Source of the DNA: Hofstenia miamia
Lineage: Eukaryota; Xenacoelomorpha; Acoela
Length of the DNA: 64,000 bases
Direction of reading: 5' to 3'
Assembly (NCBI GenBank): GCA_004352715.1
Contig: SCFE01000037.1
Span: forward strand, 1,616,637-1,680,636
Shown: in pieces, positions 53,801 through 63,467 of the stretch
Layout: each line of letters starts with the position of its first letter
Numbering within the stretch: position 1 is the first letter of the stretch
Notes under the pieces: model-generated
Databases searched by the model: none
What the model saw: the letters and a program-made list of their open reading frames with translations, nothing else
Told to the model about the DNA's origin: nothing
Position numbers and translations under genes: made by a program

Positions 53801-54970
53801 CGAGGTGTGTTCAACAAGTAATGAGAAAATCTGAACAGAGACATTAAATAGGATTTTATTAAAATGCTAATTTGTGGTGAAGTACATACATATATATTCT
53901 ATAAAATGACCAACTGACAACTTTCTACCTTAGCGAGTCCGAGAGGAACAGCATGCTTAGTGGCACGCAGTGGGATCCCATCTGCAAGCTAGTGCAAACG
54001 TGTTAAGATGCAGGCAAACATTTAGCAATGCTACGCTATCAAATTTTGTGTTAAACTGAAGAAAACTAAACAAGAGGCTCATGAAATGTTAAAGGAGGCC
54101 TATGGTGATCAAAGGATGAGTGAAGCAAGTTTCTATTTATGGTTCAACAGATTTTCCGACTGAAATGAAAATGTTGAAGATGAACCAAGATCTGGGGCAC
54201 CAATGAGTACTTGCACTCAGGAAAAAATGTTGAGACGTCAAAAGATTAGTTGATGCAAGAACATAGAATATCTGTGAGGATGATATCTGATGCTGTAGGT
54301 TAGTATTGGCACTGGAGACAAAATTTTGACCTAAGATCTGAAGCTCCACAAAGTCTGTGCCAAAGATTTTCTCAGATGATCAAAGACAATTTTGAGTGGA
54401 TTGTTGCACTGACATTCTTGAAATGATAGAGACAGATTCACTTTTCCTGAACACAATTGTAACTTGTGATGAGAGTTGGGTGTTCACCTATGACCTTGAG
54501 AGCAAATATCAGAGTGCCCAGTTCAAGCACACAAACTCTCCTAGGCCCAAGAAGGCAATGAAGAGTATATCGCAACAGAAGGCCATGGTCATTTCTATCA
54601 TTGACTGCCAGGGACTCATTCACATTGAATGGGTCCCTCAAGGTCAAACAGTAAATAAGGAATACTATCTTATCAGTTTCAAGAAGTTCAGGGAGAAAAT
54701 GAGGAAGAAGAGACCTCAACAGTGGAAGAATGGTCAATGGTGGTTCCATCAAGGCAATGCTCCATGCCACCAATCAACACTCATGATCACCTGGATGCCT
54801 GAGAGGGGCATGAAATGTTCCCACACATGAAATAAAGTCTCAGGGGCACCAGATTTCAGGAAACTGAAGAGCTGAAAGAGGCATTGGAAACCTACCTGAA
54901 GGGACTTCTGGATAAGGACTTTGAAGAGGTCTTCCAGGATTGGAAGAGGCACCTGAGTAGTAAAGGCCAT
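53801..54970 (+). pseudogene. Dead mariner transposon and transposase
   Basis: Left end CGAGGTGTGTTCAACAAG next to TA (53799-53800) matches the usual mariner terminus. Transposase parts: KQEAHEMLKEAYGDQRMSEA, FYLWFNRFSD (helix-turn-helix), RSGAPMST (GRP-like). ORF 54396-54830 then gives IVTCDESWVFTYDLESKYQ (first Asp), WVPQGQTVNKEYYLISF and WWFHQGNAPCHQS. The second Asp of HxDNAPxH is Gly, destroying the catalytic triad. The C-terminus (KEALETYLKGLLDKDFEEVF) is readable to about 54960. No right terminus is found; a minisatellite starts there instead. Confidence 0.92.
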
Positions 54971-54979
54971 GGCAAGGAA

Positions 54980-55141
54980 GTTCCACTTTTTTCTGATTGG
55001 TCAAGAGGTGGAGGCAAGGCCATTCCACTTTTTTCTGATTGGTCAAGAGGTGGAGGCAAGGCTGTTCCACTTTTTTCTGATTGGTTAAGAGGTGGGTAGA
55101 AGTCTGTTACACTTTTTTCTGTTTGGTCAAGAGGGGTGGCC
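54980..55141 (+). repeat. 42-bp minisatellite, ~4 units
   Basis: Units beginning GTTCCACTTTTTTCTGATTG at 54980, 55022 and 55064, with a more diverged one near 55106. 42 bp is 14 codons, so the repeat stays open (VPLFSDWSRGGGKA) in the frame that follows the mariner C-terminus. It replaces the expected right end of the transposon. Confidence 0.92.
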
Positions 55142-55204
55142 TTTGACCTGAGATGCCATGGATATTGCCAGTGGTGTTGTACTGACGTCATGGAAGTCAT
55201 GTAC

Positions 55205-55520
55205 TTTTACTAGTTTTTGTGTTATTTATGTGGTCTAATTTAGTTTACATTTTTTTAGTTTACAGTTTTTTATGTTATTTATATGGCCTAATTTAGTTTG
55301 CATTTTTTAGTTTATGACTTGCTTATTTATATGACCTTACTTATTTTACATGTTTCATTTTACATACTTGTTTTTTTTATTAACATACATGATATTGGAA
55401 AATACCACTTTAATTTAGTTTACATACTTATTTTACATACTAGTTTTTTTATTAATATACATGACATTGGAAATATAACATTAATTTAGTTTACATGTTT
55501 ACTTTACATCCTTGTTTTAT
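55205..55520 (+). repeat. Degenerate tandem repeats (ATTTAGTTTACAT-rich)
   Basis: TAATTTAGTTTACAT-type blocks recur at roughly 60-70 bp spacing. The clearest pair is about 55362-55430 and 55431-55497, each with a TTATTAAYATACATGA block. No coding signal. Confidence 0.7.
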
Positions 55521-55669
55521 TTGGTAAAATTTAATAACAAATGTTTGAATCAGAGAAATAATAATACTTGTTAAAAGCATAATGTCTTATTTGGGTAATA
55601 ATGCAAAATAATTTTTGGGAATTAGTTTATGAAAAAACTCCCAATTTCTAATATTTAATAAATTTACGT

Positions 55670-56160
55670 GGAAAAACCCATATATGTTTTTAAGAAAAAA
55701 AAAAATTTAATTTTTTTTACATTTTCCTTTAAATAATCAATATATTAATACTTTTAAATTTTTTTTTTTGTTTAGTTTTTATCATTGTTGTTGTTAAGGG
55801 AATTCTGTAGGAAGCAAACACATTATGAATTTCACATGGTCATATCTAAATTAATGGTTAATAAAAAAGTTGTTATTTTTTAAAAGAAAAGAAAATCAAA
55901 AATAAAAACAAATTGATTATAAAAGTTTAAAAAAAATCAAATAAAAATTTTTTTTAAAAAAAAAGAATTTTTTTTTTTTTATAAAATGTTTAAAAAAAAT
56001 TATATTTTAGAAAATAAAATCCGAAAAAATTTATAAAAAAAAATTTTTTTTTTAAAAAAAATTTTTTGAAAACTAAACAGAAAATATTTTTCAAAAAAGC
56101 ATTAAAAAATAAAAAACATTTTCGAAATTTAAATAAAAAAAAAGTATACCAAAAAGTTTG
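55670..56160. repeat. A/T homopolymer-rich low-complexity tract
   Basis: Alternating runs of A and T (up to ~12) for almost 500 bp, with near-zero G/C. It may be an error-prone assembly stretch or a decayed poly(A) accumulation. It lies outside the left arm of the large inverted repeat. Confidence 0.85.
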
Positions 56161-56557
56161 AAATTTTTCAGGGTAGTTTTCTTTTTTTCAAAAATGCTTT
56201 AGTAGTGTCAACATAGTTTATCTATAGCCAAAGTTCAACTGCCAGAATGTAAACAACTATAAACACAGTAAAATTCCATTATACCACTGTGTGTACAATC
56301 TCTCTACAGACAATGCGTAATTTGTTATCTATTGTTCAAATGTCAAAAATGTATCCATTTGTAGAGATTCATATCTACCAAAAATGAAATCCAAATCAAT
56401 TTAAAAATTAATTAAAGCATTTTCAAATCATATAAAACTAGAATTTTTCACAATTTGGATTATGACTATTGTAAATTGTTTATTAATACAAAACATTTAA
56501 AAATATCAAATAACTTATTTTATTTTACATTTTAAAAAATTGTTTATACTTAAATTT

Positions 56558-57302
56558 CATCTGTGTCTTTGATATCAAGAGTTGAATAAATACTGCTAGT
56601 ATCATTGAAATGAATGAACTCACCATTCAATGTATGGAAGCTAATTGTAATTCTATCAATGAATGGCTTTGAATTTGGTTTTTAAATTATATGAGTCTTT
56701 TCATAATTAATGAATGGCTGATCATTTACACTATATGCTGTGAATAAGGGTATTTGATCCAATAATGGGATGCTACCACTCTGATAATGTTGACAAGTAA
56801 CTATATCAGTATAAATTAAAATATTATGCAGTCCATTTAAAATATCAAAACTATATTTAGCAGTGTTCAAACCATTGACTATTTGATAGTGATGATCAAA
56901 ACCCAAAATTTCACCTACCTGATTTAATTCAAATTCATAAGGCGTTTCATTTTTTATGACTACTCTTCCACTGATGATTTCAAAATCCAATTTTGGTACT
57001 GTTGTAATCATTGGCGAATTTTGTGAAAAAGTGCTAAATAGTTTTTCAAAACTTTTTTCGTCATTTGTTTCAGATTTAACAACCGTCAATTCAATTTTCA
57101 TTAAGACTTGGTTAACAAAACTAAACACATCTTCTATTTTTTTCACATGAATGCCCTTTACATAAATATCACAATTATTTCCATTTGCATCAATAAAACT
57201 CCATGATTGATCTCGTATATTATTGAATCCTATGGGAAAGGTGATATTTAGCAAAGCCACATGAGATGCATTATAGATTGGTCTTTCCAAATAAATTTTT
57301 CC
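56558..57302 (-). pseudogene. Polinton/F54H12.2-like minor capsid (penton-type) gene, left copy
   Basis: The minus-strand ORF 56682-57290 (202 codons) starts MERPIYNASHVALLNITFP and continues with SWSFIDANGN and IKNETPYEFELNQVGEILGF. It then has ILIYTDIVTCQHYQSGSIPL. The order of a rAL-x-isyP-type start, an ILGF block and a YxDIV...G..PLL block is that of the minor-capsid family of Polinton/Maverick and related animal virus-like elements. A TAA at 56682-56684 stops the frame; the same frame stays open beyond it (SKPFIDRITISFHTLNGEF) to a second stop near 56558, matching the family's C-terminal strand pattern. It is therefore a pseudogene or carries a recent nonsense change. The minisatellite begins immediately upstream of the start. 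Family assignment is from motif memory, not from a search. Confidence 0.6.
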
Positions 57303-57303
57303 A

Positions 57304-57576
57304 TGTTTGTGACTTACATTTCTTTTCCAACGTTTTTTTTACTTTTGTGACTTACATTTCTTTTCCAGCATTGTTTTTACTTTTATGACTTATATTTCTT
57401 TTCCAAAGTTTTTTACTTTTGTGACTTACATTTCTTTTCCAGCATTTTTTTACTTTTATGACTTATATTTCTTTTTTGATGTTTTTTCATATTTGTGACT
57501 TACATTTCTTTTCCAGCATTTTTTTACTTTTGTGACTTACATTTCTTTTCCAGCATTTTTTTACTTTTATGACTTA
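57304..57576 (+). repeat. ~36-bp minisatellite, left array part 1
   Basis: About eight units of the type GTGACTTACATTTCTTTTCC followed by AGCATTTTTTTACTTTT, with GTG/ATG and AGCAT/AACGT variants. It abuts the capsid-like gene start and is interrupted by a 12-N gap at 57577. Confidence 0.92.
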
Positions 57577-57588
57577 NNNNNNNNNNNN
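57577..57588. other. Assembly gap (12 N)
   Basis: Undetermined bases within the minisatellite. Confidence 0.98.
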
Positions 57589-57688
57589 ATTTTACATTTT
57601 AAAAAATTGTTTATACTTAAATTTCATCTGTGTCTTTGATATCAAGAGTTGAATAAATACTGCTAGTATCATTGAAATGAATGAATTC
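57589..57688 (-). repeat. Copy of the capsid-like gene 3' end inside the minisatellite
   Basis: About 100 bp essentially identical to 56523-56622, including the last ~30 codons of the capsid-like frame in the same orientation. It lies between two halves of the array directly after the N gap, so it may be a misassembly or a recombination product. Confidence 0.88.
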
Positions 57689-57850
57689 CCAGCATTTTTT
57701 TTTACTTTTATGACTTACATTTCTTTTCCAGCATTTTTTTTACTTTTGTGACTTCTATTTCTTTTCCAGCATTTTTTTACTTTTGTGACTTACATTTCTT
57801 TTTTAACGTTTTTTCACATTTGTGACTTACATTTCTTGTTTGACATTTTT
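57689..57850 (+). repeat. ~36-bp minisatellite, left array part 2
   Basis: Four to five further units, ending near TTTGACATTTTTACTC. Confidence 0.88.
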
Positions 57851-59121
57851 ACTCTCCTTGACATCAATCCTTTGTTTCAGTACTCATATACATTTCATTT
57901 TTCAATATATATGTAAGAAATCAACTGATCAAATTAGTCAAAAACACTGTAAAAACTGAATATTGTGTTAAAATTTTAGATAGTTTTCCATCATTGAACA
58001 AAATGAAAATTTCATGACGGTATTAGTATACAGTTTCAAGAATGAGCAAGAAAAACGTACATACATATAAATACAACTAATCTTTGTTGTAAATTCAGAG
58101 TTTATTTTCATATTTTAAAGAAGGAATGGTTTTGTTGTTTAATATCATTTATAAATATAAATTTTAAGACATTCTACAAATCAATGATTGTTAAAGTATT
58201 TACAGTTGTATCATAGCTTTTGATTTTTAAAATAAAAACTTTATAATTATTGAGAAAGCATTAACATTCACATTTTTCTTCAGTCAATGAGTAAATTTTG
58301 ATAATTGTAAATTAATACATAACACCATTTCAAAAACAAATCAATTAGATGTCATGAAACTCGCAAAACATTTTTAATAATTAAAAGACTAACACATTTC
58401 ATAAAAATTTCATTTACACAAAAATGATTTAATTGATTGATTTTACAAAACACATAGTCATACACAGTTTGCATGAAAAGAAGCAAATTTTTTAATTGAA
58501 AATGAATATCAAAGCTATATAAAATAAATTTAAGTATGCGTATAGTATTTAAAATATACTTGTAATTGTGTATGAGTGGCTTACTCATTGTATTCAAATA
58601 TTAAATATATATCTCACAATATGCAATTAGGAAAACTGGATTTTAACTCCATTTTCCCATTAAACGTTTTAAAATCATATAGAGATTGAGAATCTGTCAA
58701 AATGAAGACATCTTTTCATAATATGCAATGAACAAAATGCTAATTTTATGAAAACATTAGAATAAACATTCAAAAACAGGAAAGAAAAATGTACATACAC
58801 TAAAATTCGACAATTCTTTGTTGTATATTTAGAGTTTTTGTATTTCAAAGTGTTAATGGTTTTGTTTTTATGTGTTTTATTTAACATCACACATAAATAC
58901 CCATCTTAAGACATTCTACAAATTATATTATGTAGTTGAACTTTACTATTTGTTGAAAAGATTACACAATATATAGAATACATATTAATAAACATTGTTT
59001 GACAAGATGATTTCTGCTGTTAATTTATATCCTCCTGTACATAAAGATAAATCTTCCACCATTTAAGTTTGTAATAAATGAAAGTTTTGTATGAATGTAC
59101 TGACAAACTCTGCAGAGAAAA
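57851..59121. other. Non-coding part of the inverted-repeat left arm
   Basis: AT-rich, stop-dense in all frames. Conserved between the two arms by position (for example 58681-58900 against 61260-61460), yet without any protein signature. Confidence 0.6.
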
Positions 59122-59735
59122 GTTGACCACTGTTTTATTCACATACTCTCTACAAACAAGTACATTCTCATAAATATTTGCTTATCACTTTCCAACAATA
59201 GATTTCAATGTACCTTGTAAATATCTTGGTAAAGTTGATATTTGACTAAATAAATTTTCACACAATAGTTTGTTACTAAATGAATGACAATAAATCTCTC
59301 AATTTATTAAATTTTTAAATCCATAGAAATCAAACTCTTGAATTAATATACCAAAGACAGAAACTAAACATACAAGGAATAAATTTATATACCATGACTA
59401 ATTTTATTGTTTGTTAATATACATGGCTATATCACACTCACTTGCATACATTACATTTCATTTTGTTAATATACCTCATTATCACACATTATGTTTTGCT
59501 TTTTCCATGATTTTCAGATGATTGCATTTACAATGTAATTTGGGAAAACTTTCAAAAAACCACATTTCACCTTTTCAAAATTCCTTGTTAACACATTTAT
59601 TATATAACATTTTTTCAACCAATAATTAATTTTCATAAGTTCAATGTATTTCCATTGGCTGGTCAATCTATATATTCACCTCATTTCATCAGATAAAATC
59701 ATTATTTTTCTTCTACGCAATTTCATCTCTCACTT
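59122..59735. other. Spacer between inverted-repeat arms, non-coding
   Basis: AT-rich, no recognisable feature. Likely upstream region of the plus-strand ORF at 59742. Confidence 0.45.
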
Positions 59736-59741
59736 TTGGCA

Positions 59742-59960
59742 ATGTCTGTTGAAAAGCTAGCATCTGGCTCATTGAGCAGTCTATTTGATGATCTATGCAG
59801 AGCCCCATCACCATCACATGGCTATAACCCGCCAACACAGGAGATGATGTCCCCACCACCTGTGCCTGTAAAAGAAAAACACAAGACTCAACACAAACAA
59901 AGACATCCTATAGTTAGTATAGATTGTCATCCCCAACATGAGCTGTCATCCCCAACATGA
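59742..59960 (+). CDS. Hypothetical Ser/Pro-rich ORF, 72 aa
   Basis: From ATG 59742 (an upstream TTG is less likely): SVEKLASGSLSSLFDDL, then SPSHGYNPPTQEMMSPPPV and a basic KEKHKTQHKQRH stretch. Low complexity, no family recognised. It lies 70 bp before the ORF at 60031 on the same strand and could be the disordered N-terminal part of the same protein if a frameshift or small intron lies between them. Confidence 0.4.
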   Translation: MSVEKLASGSLSSLFDDLCRAPSPSHGYNPPTQEMMSPPPVPVKEKHKTQHKQRHPIVSIDCHPQHELSSPT

Positions 59961-59967
59961 GCAAGGA

Positions 59968-60339
59968 TGACCATGTTTTCAACACTTAAATGATGTTAAT
60001 TCCCAACCACCAACCTGTATTTTTTCAAATGTGAGCCTGGCTAGCACTATACCAAAAAAACTATGGCTAACAATTGAGGATGTTGTTCAGCTGAACACAA
60101 GATATGGTATCATGGTAAAGATAAGATTTGACAATGGTTTTTACTACTTTCTACCCCAACAGTATGTTAATGCATTGGGTGAGAATTACAAGACTCTGGT
60201 AAATAAAAAACTTTTTTACAATGATGACATGGAAATTGCAAACAGTGGCAATAATGTAATTCATATTGTATTAGAATTTAGTAAAATAAAAAAATATAGT
60301 ATTGTTTTCTACACATTCTTATACATGTATAGTTTATAA
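59968..60339 (+). CDS. Hypothetical small protein, possibly OB-fold, of a virus-like element
   Basis: Open from just after a stop at ~59967, without an ATG before the conserved-looking part; a GTG lies at 60031. Core: KKLWLTIEDVVQLNTRYGIM, then VKIRFDNGFYYFLPQQYVN and NNVIHIVLEF. The pattern of nTkyG, a strand with D.F..FLP, and a final strand resembles small predicted single-stranded-DNA-binding-like (OB-fold) proteins that recur in animal mobile DNA. This is a resemblance from memory only. The lack of a start codon suggests it is spliced or broken. Confidence 0.4.
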
Positions 60340-60455
60340 AAATAATACTAGTAAAAATCATTAATTATTAGTTATAATGGTTTTACAATAAATTTCTTAA
60401 ATTTAGAATGATTATTAGCAAATGGTGATAATAAATTACCTTTTGAAGTGTTCAT

Positions 60456-60812
60456 TCAACGTACAAATTTAAAATAGTCTTTTATACAGTCTATAGAATT
60501 TCCCATGTTCTTTGGGTACTGATAGCCGTGATCAAGTAAATTTTCCACAGGTTGAGAGATTAACCAACTTAAAAACTCGCAGTTCATTCTATAGCATGCC
60601 CAAAACACAGTTTCTTTTCTATCAGACAAATTTAGTGAATTGATAAAAGTAATCATTTGCTCATTTGTTAGGTTTCCTTCTGTAAATGTGATATGATAGA
60701 AGTTACGTTGATACCAATTGAAAGCTTTCTGTGTATGTCCTGGTAAACAGTCAAAATTCTCTTTTGATTGATGTATTGTAATAATATAGAGTTTTTCTTT
60801 GATTAAAATCAA
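60456..60812 (-). CDS. Hypothetical protein, 118 aa, convergent with the spacer ORFs
   Basis: Minus-strand ORF reading ITIHQSKENFDCLPGHTQKA, then YRMNCEFLSWLISQPVENLL and GYQYPKNMGN. Balanced composition with Cys/Trp/Tyr makes it look like a real protein. The same frame is open upstream to about 60865, where a run of seven T separates it from an ATG-led stretch in another frame, so a homopolymer indel may have split the gene. I do not recognise the family. It lies in the centre of the inverted repeat and is present only once. Confidence 0.5.
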   Translation of the reverse strand: MILIKEKLYIITIHQSKENFDCLPGHTQKAFNWYQRNFYHITFTEGNLTNEQMITFINSLNLSDRKETVFWACYRMNCEFLSWLISQPVENLLDHGYQYPKNMGNSIDCIKDYFKFVR

Positions 60813-61479
60813 CAGCTCTTTAATGTAATAAATGGTATTGAATGTGCTCCAACGAATTTCAAAAAAACACTAGATTTCTTACACAATGCCATGACTAACA
60901 ACTAACTATCCAAATAGAAAACTATAGAGAGAATGATAAATATTTTTGTATTCAATATAAAACACGGGTAAATTTTACCATTTGAATAAAAACCATACAA
61001 GCAAATTCATTCTACTCATCATTGTCAAAAAATATTTTCTCTGCATAGTTTGTCAGTACATTCATACAAAACTTTCATTTATTACAAACTTAAATGTTGG
61101 AAAAATTATCTTTATGTACTGGAGGATATAAATTAACAGCAGAAATCATCTTGTCAAATGATGTTTATTAATATGTATTCTATATATTGTGTAATCTTTT
61201 CAGCAAATAGTAAAGTTCAACTACATAATGTAATTTGTAGAATGTTTTAAGATGGGTATTTACATGCAATATTAAATAAAACACATAAAAACAAAACCAT
61301 TAACGCTTTGAAATACAAAAACTCTAAATATGCAACAAAGAATTGTCAAATTTTAGTGTATGTACATTTTTCTTTCCCGTTTTTGAATGTTTATACTAAT
61401 ATTATCATAAAATTAGCATTTTGTTCATTGCCTATGATGAAAAGATGTCTTCATTTTGACAGATTATTCAGTTTCTACA

Positions 61480-62270
61480 ATGATTCAAGTGGTGGCAGTT
61501 GACTTTATTCAACAATGTAAGTCATTTTTTGCATTTTGATAAGTTAATATTACAAATTTTGTTTCATGTGATTACAAATTACTATAAAAATTTCAGACAT
61601 TTAATATCTTTGCTAACAAAAATTTGTATTAGACTTGATGAAAATATGTTTTGTAAAGGGGAATTGCTTCTAATCACACATCATTCTGAAAGCATCATAG
61701 AGAAAATAAATCCAAAAACAAAACTTAAAACATTTCAAATTATAATTTCACACATTTTGATTATTAGCAATTTTTTAGAATATAATTTTGAGATCTATAC
61801 ATTTAGAAACGTAAATTGGAGGTGTCTGCAAAGTCAAAACGTTATGCAAAACGAATATTTGTCAATTGTGTTAAAGCATATACTAGTGAAACCATAACAA
61901 AAGGAAACACTTCAGATGTATTAAAACCTGTAGCAATACATCAAAAATTGGAGCTAAATCTAGTAATAAAAATACATATTTTAGACTCTCAAATAGTAGA
62001 AAAATACTTGGAAATCCATTATNNNNNNNNNNNNNNNNNNNNNNNNNNNNNNNNNNNNNNNGAGTAAATCGCCTTGAAGAAGTTTTTATTTCATTTTATC
62101 TGCTTCTGATAATAGTAATTTAAGCTATTTATTTCTATATTTAGAAAATGTTCCAAAGTTGTTTTGACACCTAATATACAAAATGTAGTTTAACTCATTT
62201 AACGATTGCTGTTGTGTTTTTATAATCTCATAAACAATTATATATTAATTAAATTAAGTTTTAAGTACTA
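61480..62270 (+). other. Block present only in the right arm, with possible ORF fragments
   Basis: Not represented in the left arm. Two overlapping plus-strand frames are open: 61499-61897 and, from 61816, a Lys/Val-rich stretch (EVSAKSKRYAKRIFVNCVKA; LKPVAIHQKLELNLVIKIHI) that runs into a 39-N gap at 62023-62061. The second looks more protein-like, but I recognise neither. Confidence 0.4.
62023..62061. other. Assembly gap (39 N)
   Basis: Undetermined bases. Confidence 0.98.
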
Positions 62271-62716
62271 TATGTATACTTAAATTTATTTTATATTGCT
62301 TTGATATTCATTTTCGATTACAAAATTTGCTTCTTTTCATGCAAACTGTGTACGACTATGTGTTTTGTAAAATCAATCAATTTAATCATTTTTGTGTAAA
62401 TATATTTTTTATGAAAATGTGTTAGTCTTTAGTAATTAAAAATGTTTTGTGAGTTTCATGGCATCTAATTGATTCGTTTTTGAAATGGTGTTACGTATTA
62501 ATTTACAATTATCAAAATTTACTCATTGACTGAAGAAAAATGTGAATGTTAATGCTTTCTCAATAATTATAAAGTTTTCATTTTAAAATTTAAAAGCTAT
62601 GATACAACTGTAAGTACTTTAACAATCATTGATTTGTAGAATGTCTTAAAATTTATATTTATATGCGATATTAAACAACAAAACCATTCATTCTTTAAAA
62701 TACGAAAATAAAATCT

Positions 62717-62846
62717 NNNNNNNNNNNNNNNNNNNNNNNNNNNNNNNNNNNNNNNNNNNNNNNNNNNNNNNNNNNNNNNNNNNNNNNNNNNNNNNNNNNN
62801 NNNNNNNNNNNNNNNNNNNNNNNNNNNNNNNNNNNNNNNNNNNNNN
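62717..62846. other. Assembly gap (130 N)
   Basis: Undetermined bases. The flanks share the string CCATTCATTCTTTAAAATAC (about 62684 and 62847), so this too may be an overlap that was not merged. Confidence 0.98.
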
Positions 62847-63124
62847 CCATTCATTCTTTAAAATACGAAAATAAAAACTGGATTTACAACAAAGATTAGT
62901 CATATTTATATGTATGTACGTTTTTCTTGCTCATTCTTGAAAGTTTATACTAATAACGTCATGAAATTTTCATTTTGTTCAATGATGAAAAACTATCTAA
63001 AATTTTAACACAATATTCAGTTTTTACAATGTTTTTGACTAATTTGATCAGTTGATTTCTTGCATACATATTGAAAAATTAAATGTATATCAGTACTGAA
63101 ACAAAGGATTGACATCAAGGAAAG

Positions 63125-63462
63125 TAAAAACGTCAAAAAAGAAATGCAATTCACAAATGTAAAAAAATGCTGGAAAAGAAATGTAAGTCACAAAAGAAAA
63201 AAAATGCTGGAAAAGAAATGTAAGTCATAAAAGTAAAAAAAATGCTGTAAAAGAAAGGTAAGTCACAAAATGTGAAAAAACGTTAAAAAAGAAATGTAAG
63301 TCACAAATGTGAAAAAACGTCAAAAAAGAAATGTAAGTCATAAAAGTAAAAAAATGCTGGAAAAGAAATGTAAGTCACAAAAGTAAAAAACTTTGGAAAA
63401 GAAATGTAAGTCATAAAAGTAAAAAAAATGCTGGAAAAGAAATGTAAGTCACAAACATGGAA
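63125..63462 (-). repeat. ~36-bp minisatellite, right array
   Basis: Nine to ten units, reverse complement of the left array (GGAAAAGAAATGTAAGTCAC, then AAAAGTAAAAAAATGCT). It ends directly at the capsid-like gene start, as on the left. It lacks the internal capsid fragment found in the left array. Confidence 0.92.
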
Positions 63463-63467
63463 AAATT

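Larger units (their letters stand above)
56523..59121 (+). repeat. Large inverted repeat, left arm
   Basis: Reads as the reverse complement of 61035-64000. Matching parts include the capsid-like gene, the ~36-bp minisatellite, the non-coding stretch at 58000-58900 and the inner part around 58980-59121. The arms differ by substitutions and indels, so this is not a simple assembly mirror. The right arm is cut by the window end. Confidence 0.9.

Noticed and set aside
54840-55200. Minus-strand ORFs with repeated Pro/Leu/Asp-Gln-Ser-Glu-Lys units
   Set aside because: Reverse-strand shadows of the 42-bp minisatellite.
57304-57850. CRISPR-like array
   Set aside because: Units are contiguous variants with no unique spacers, in a eukaryotic context; this is a minisatellite.
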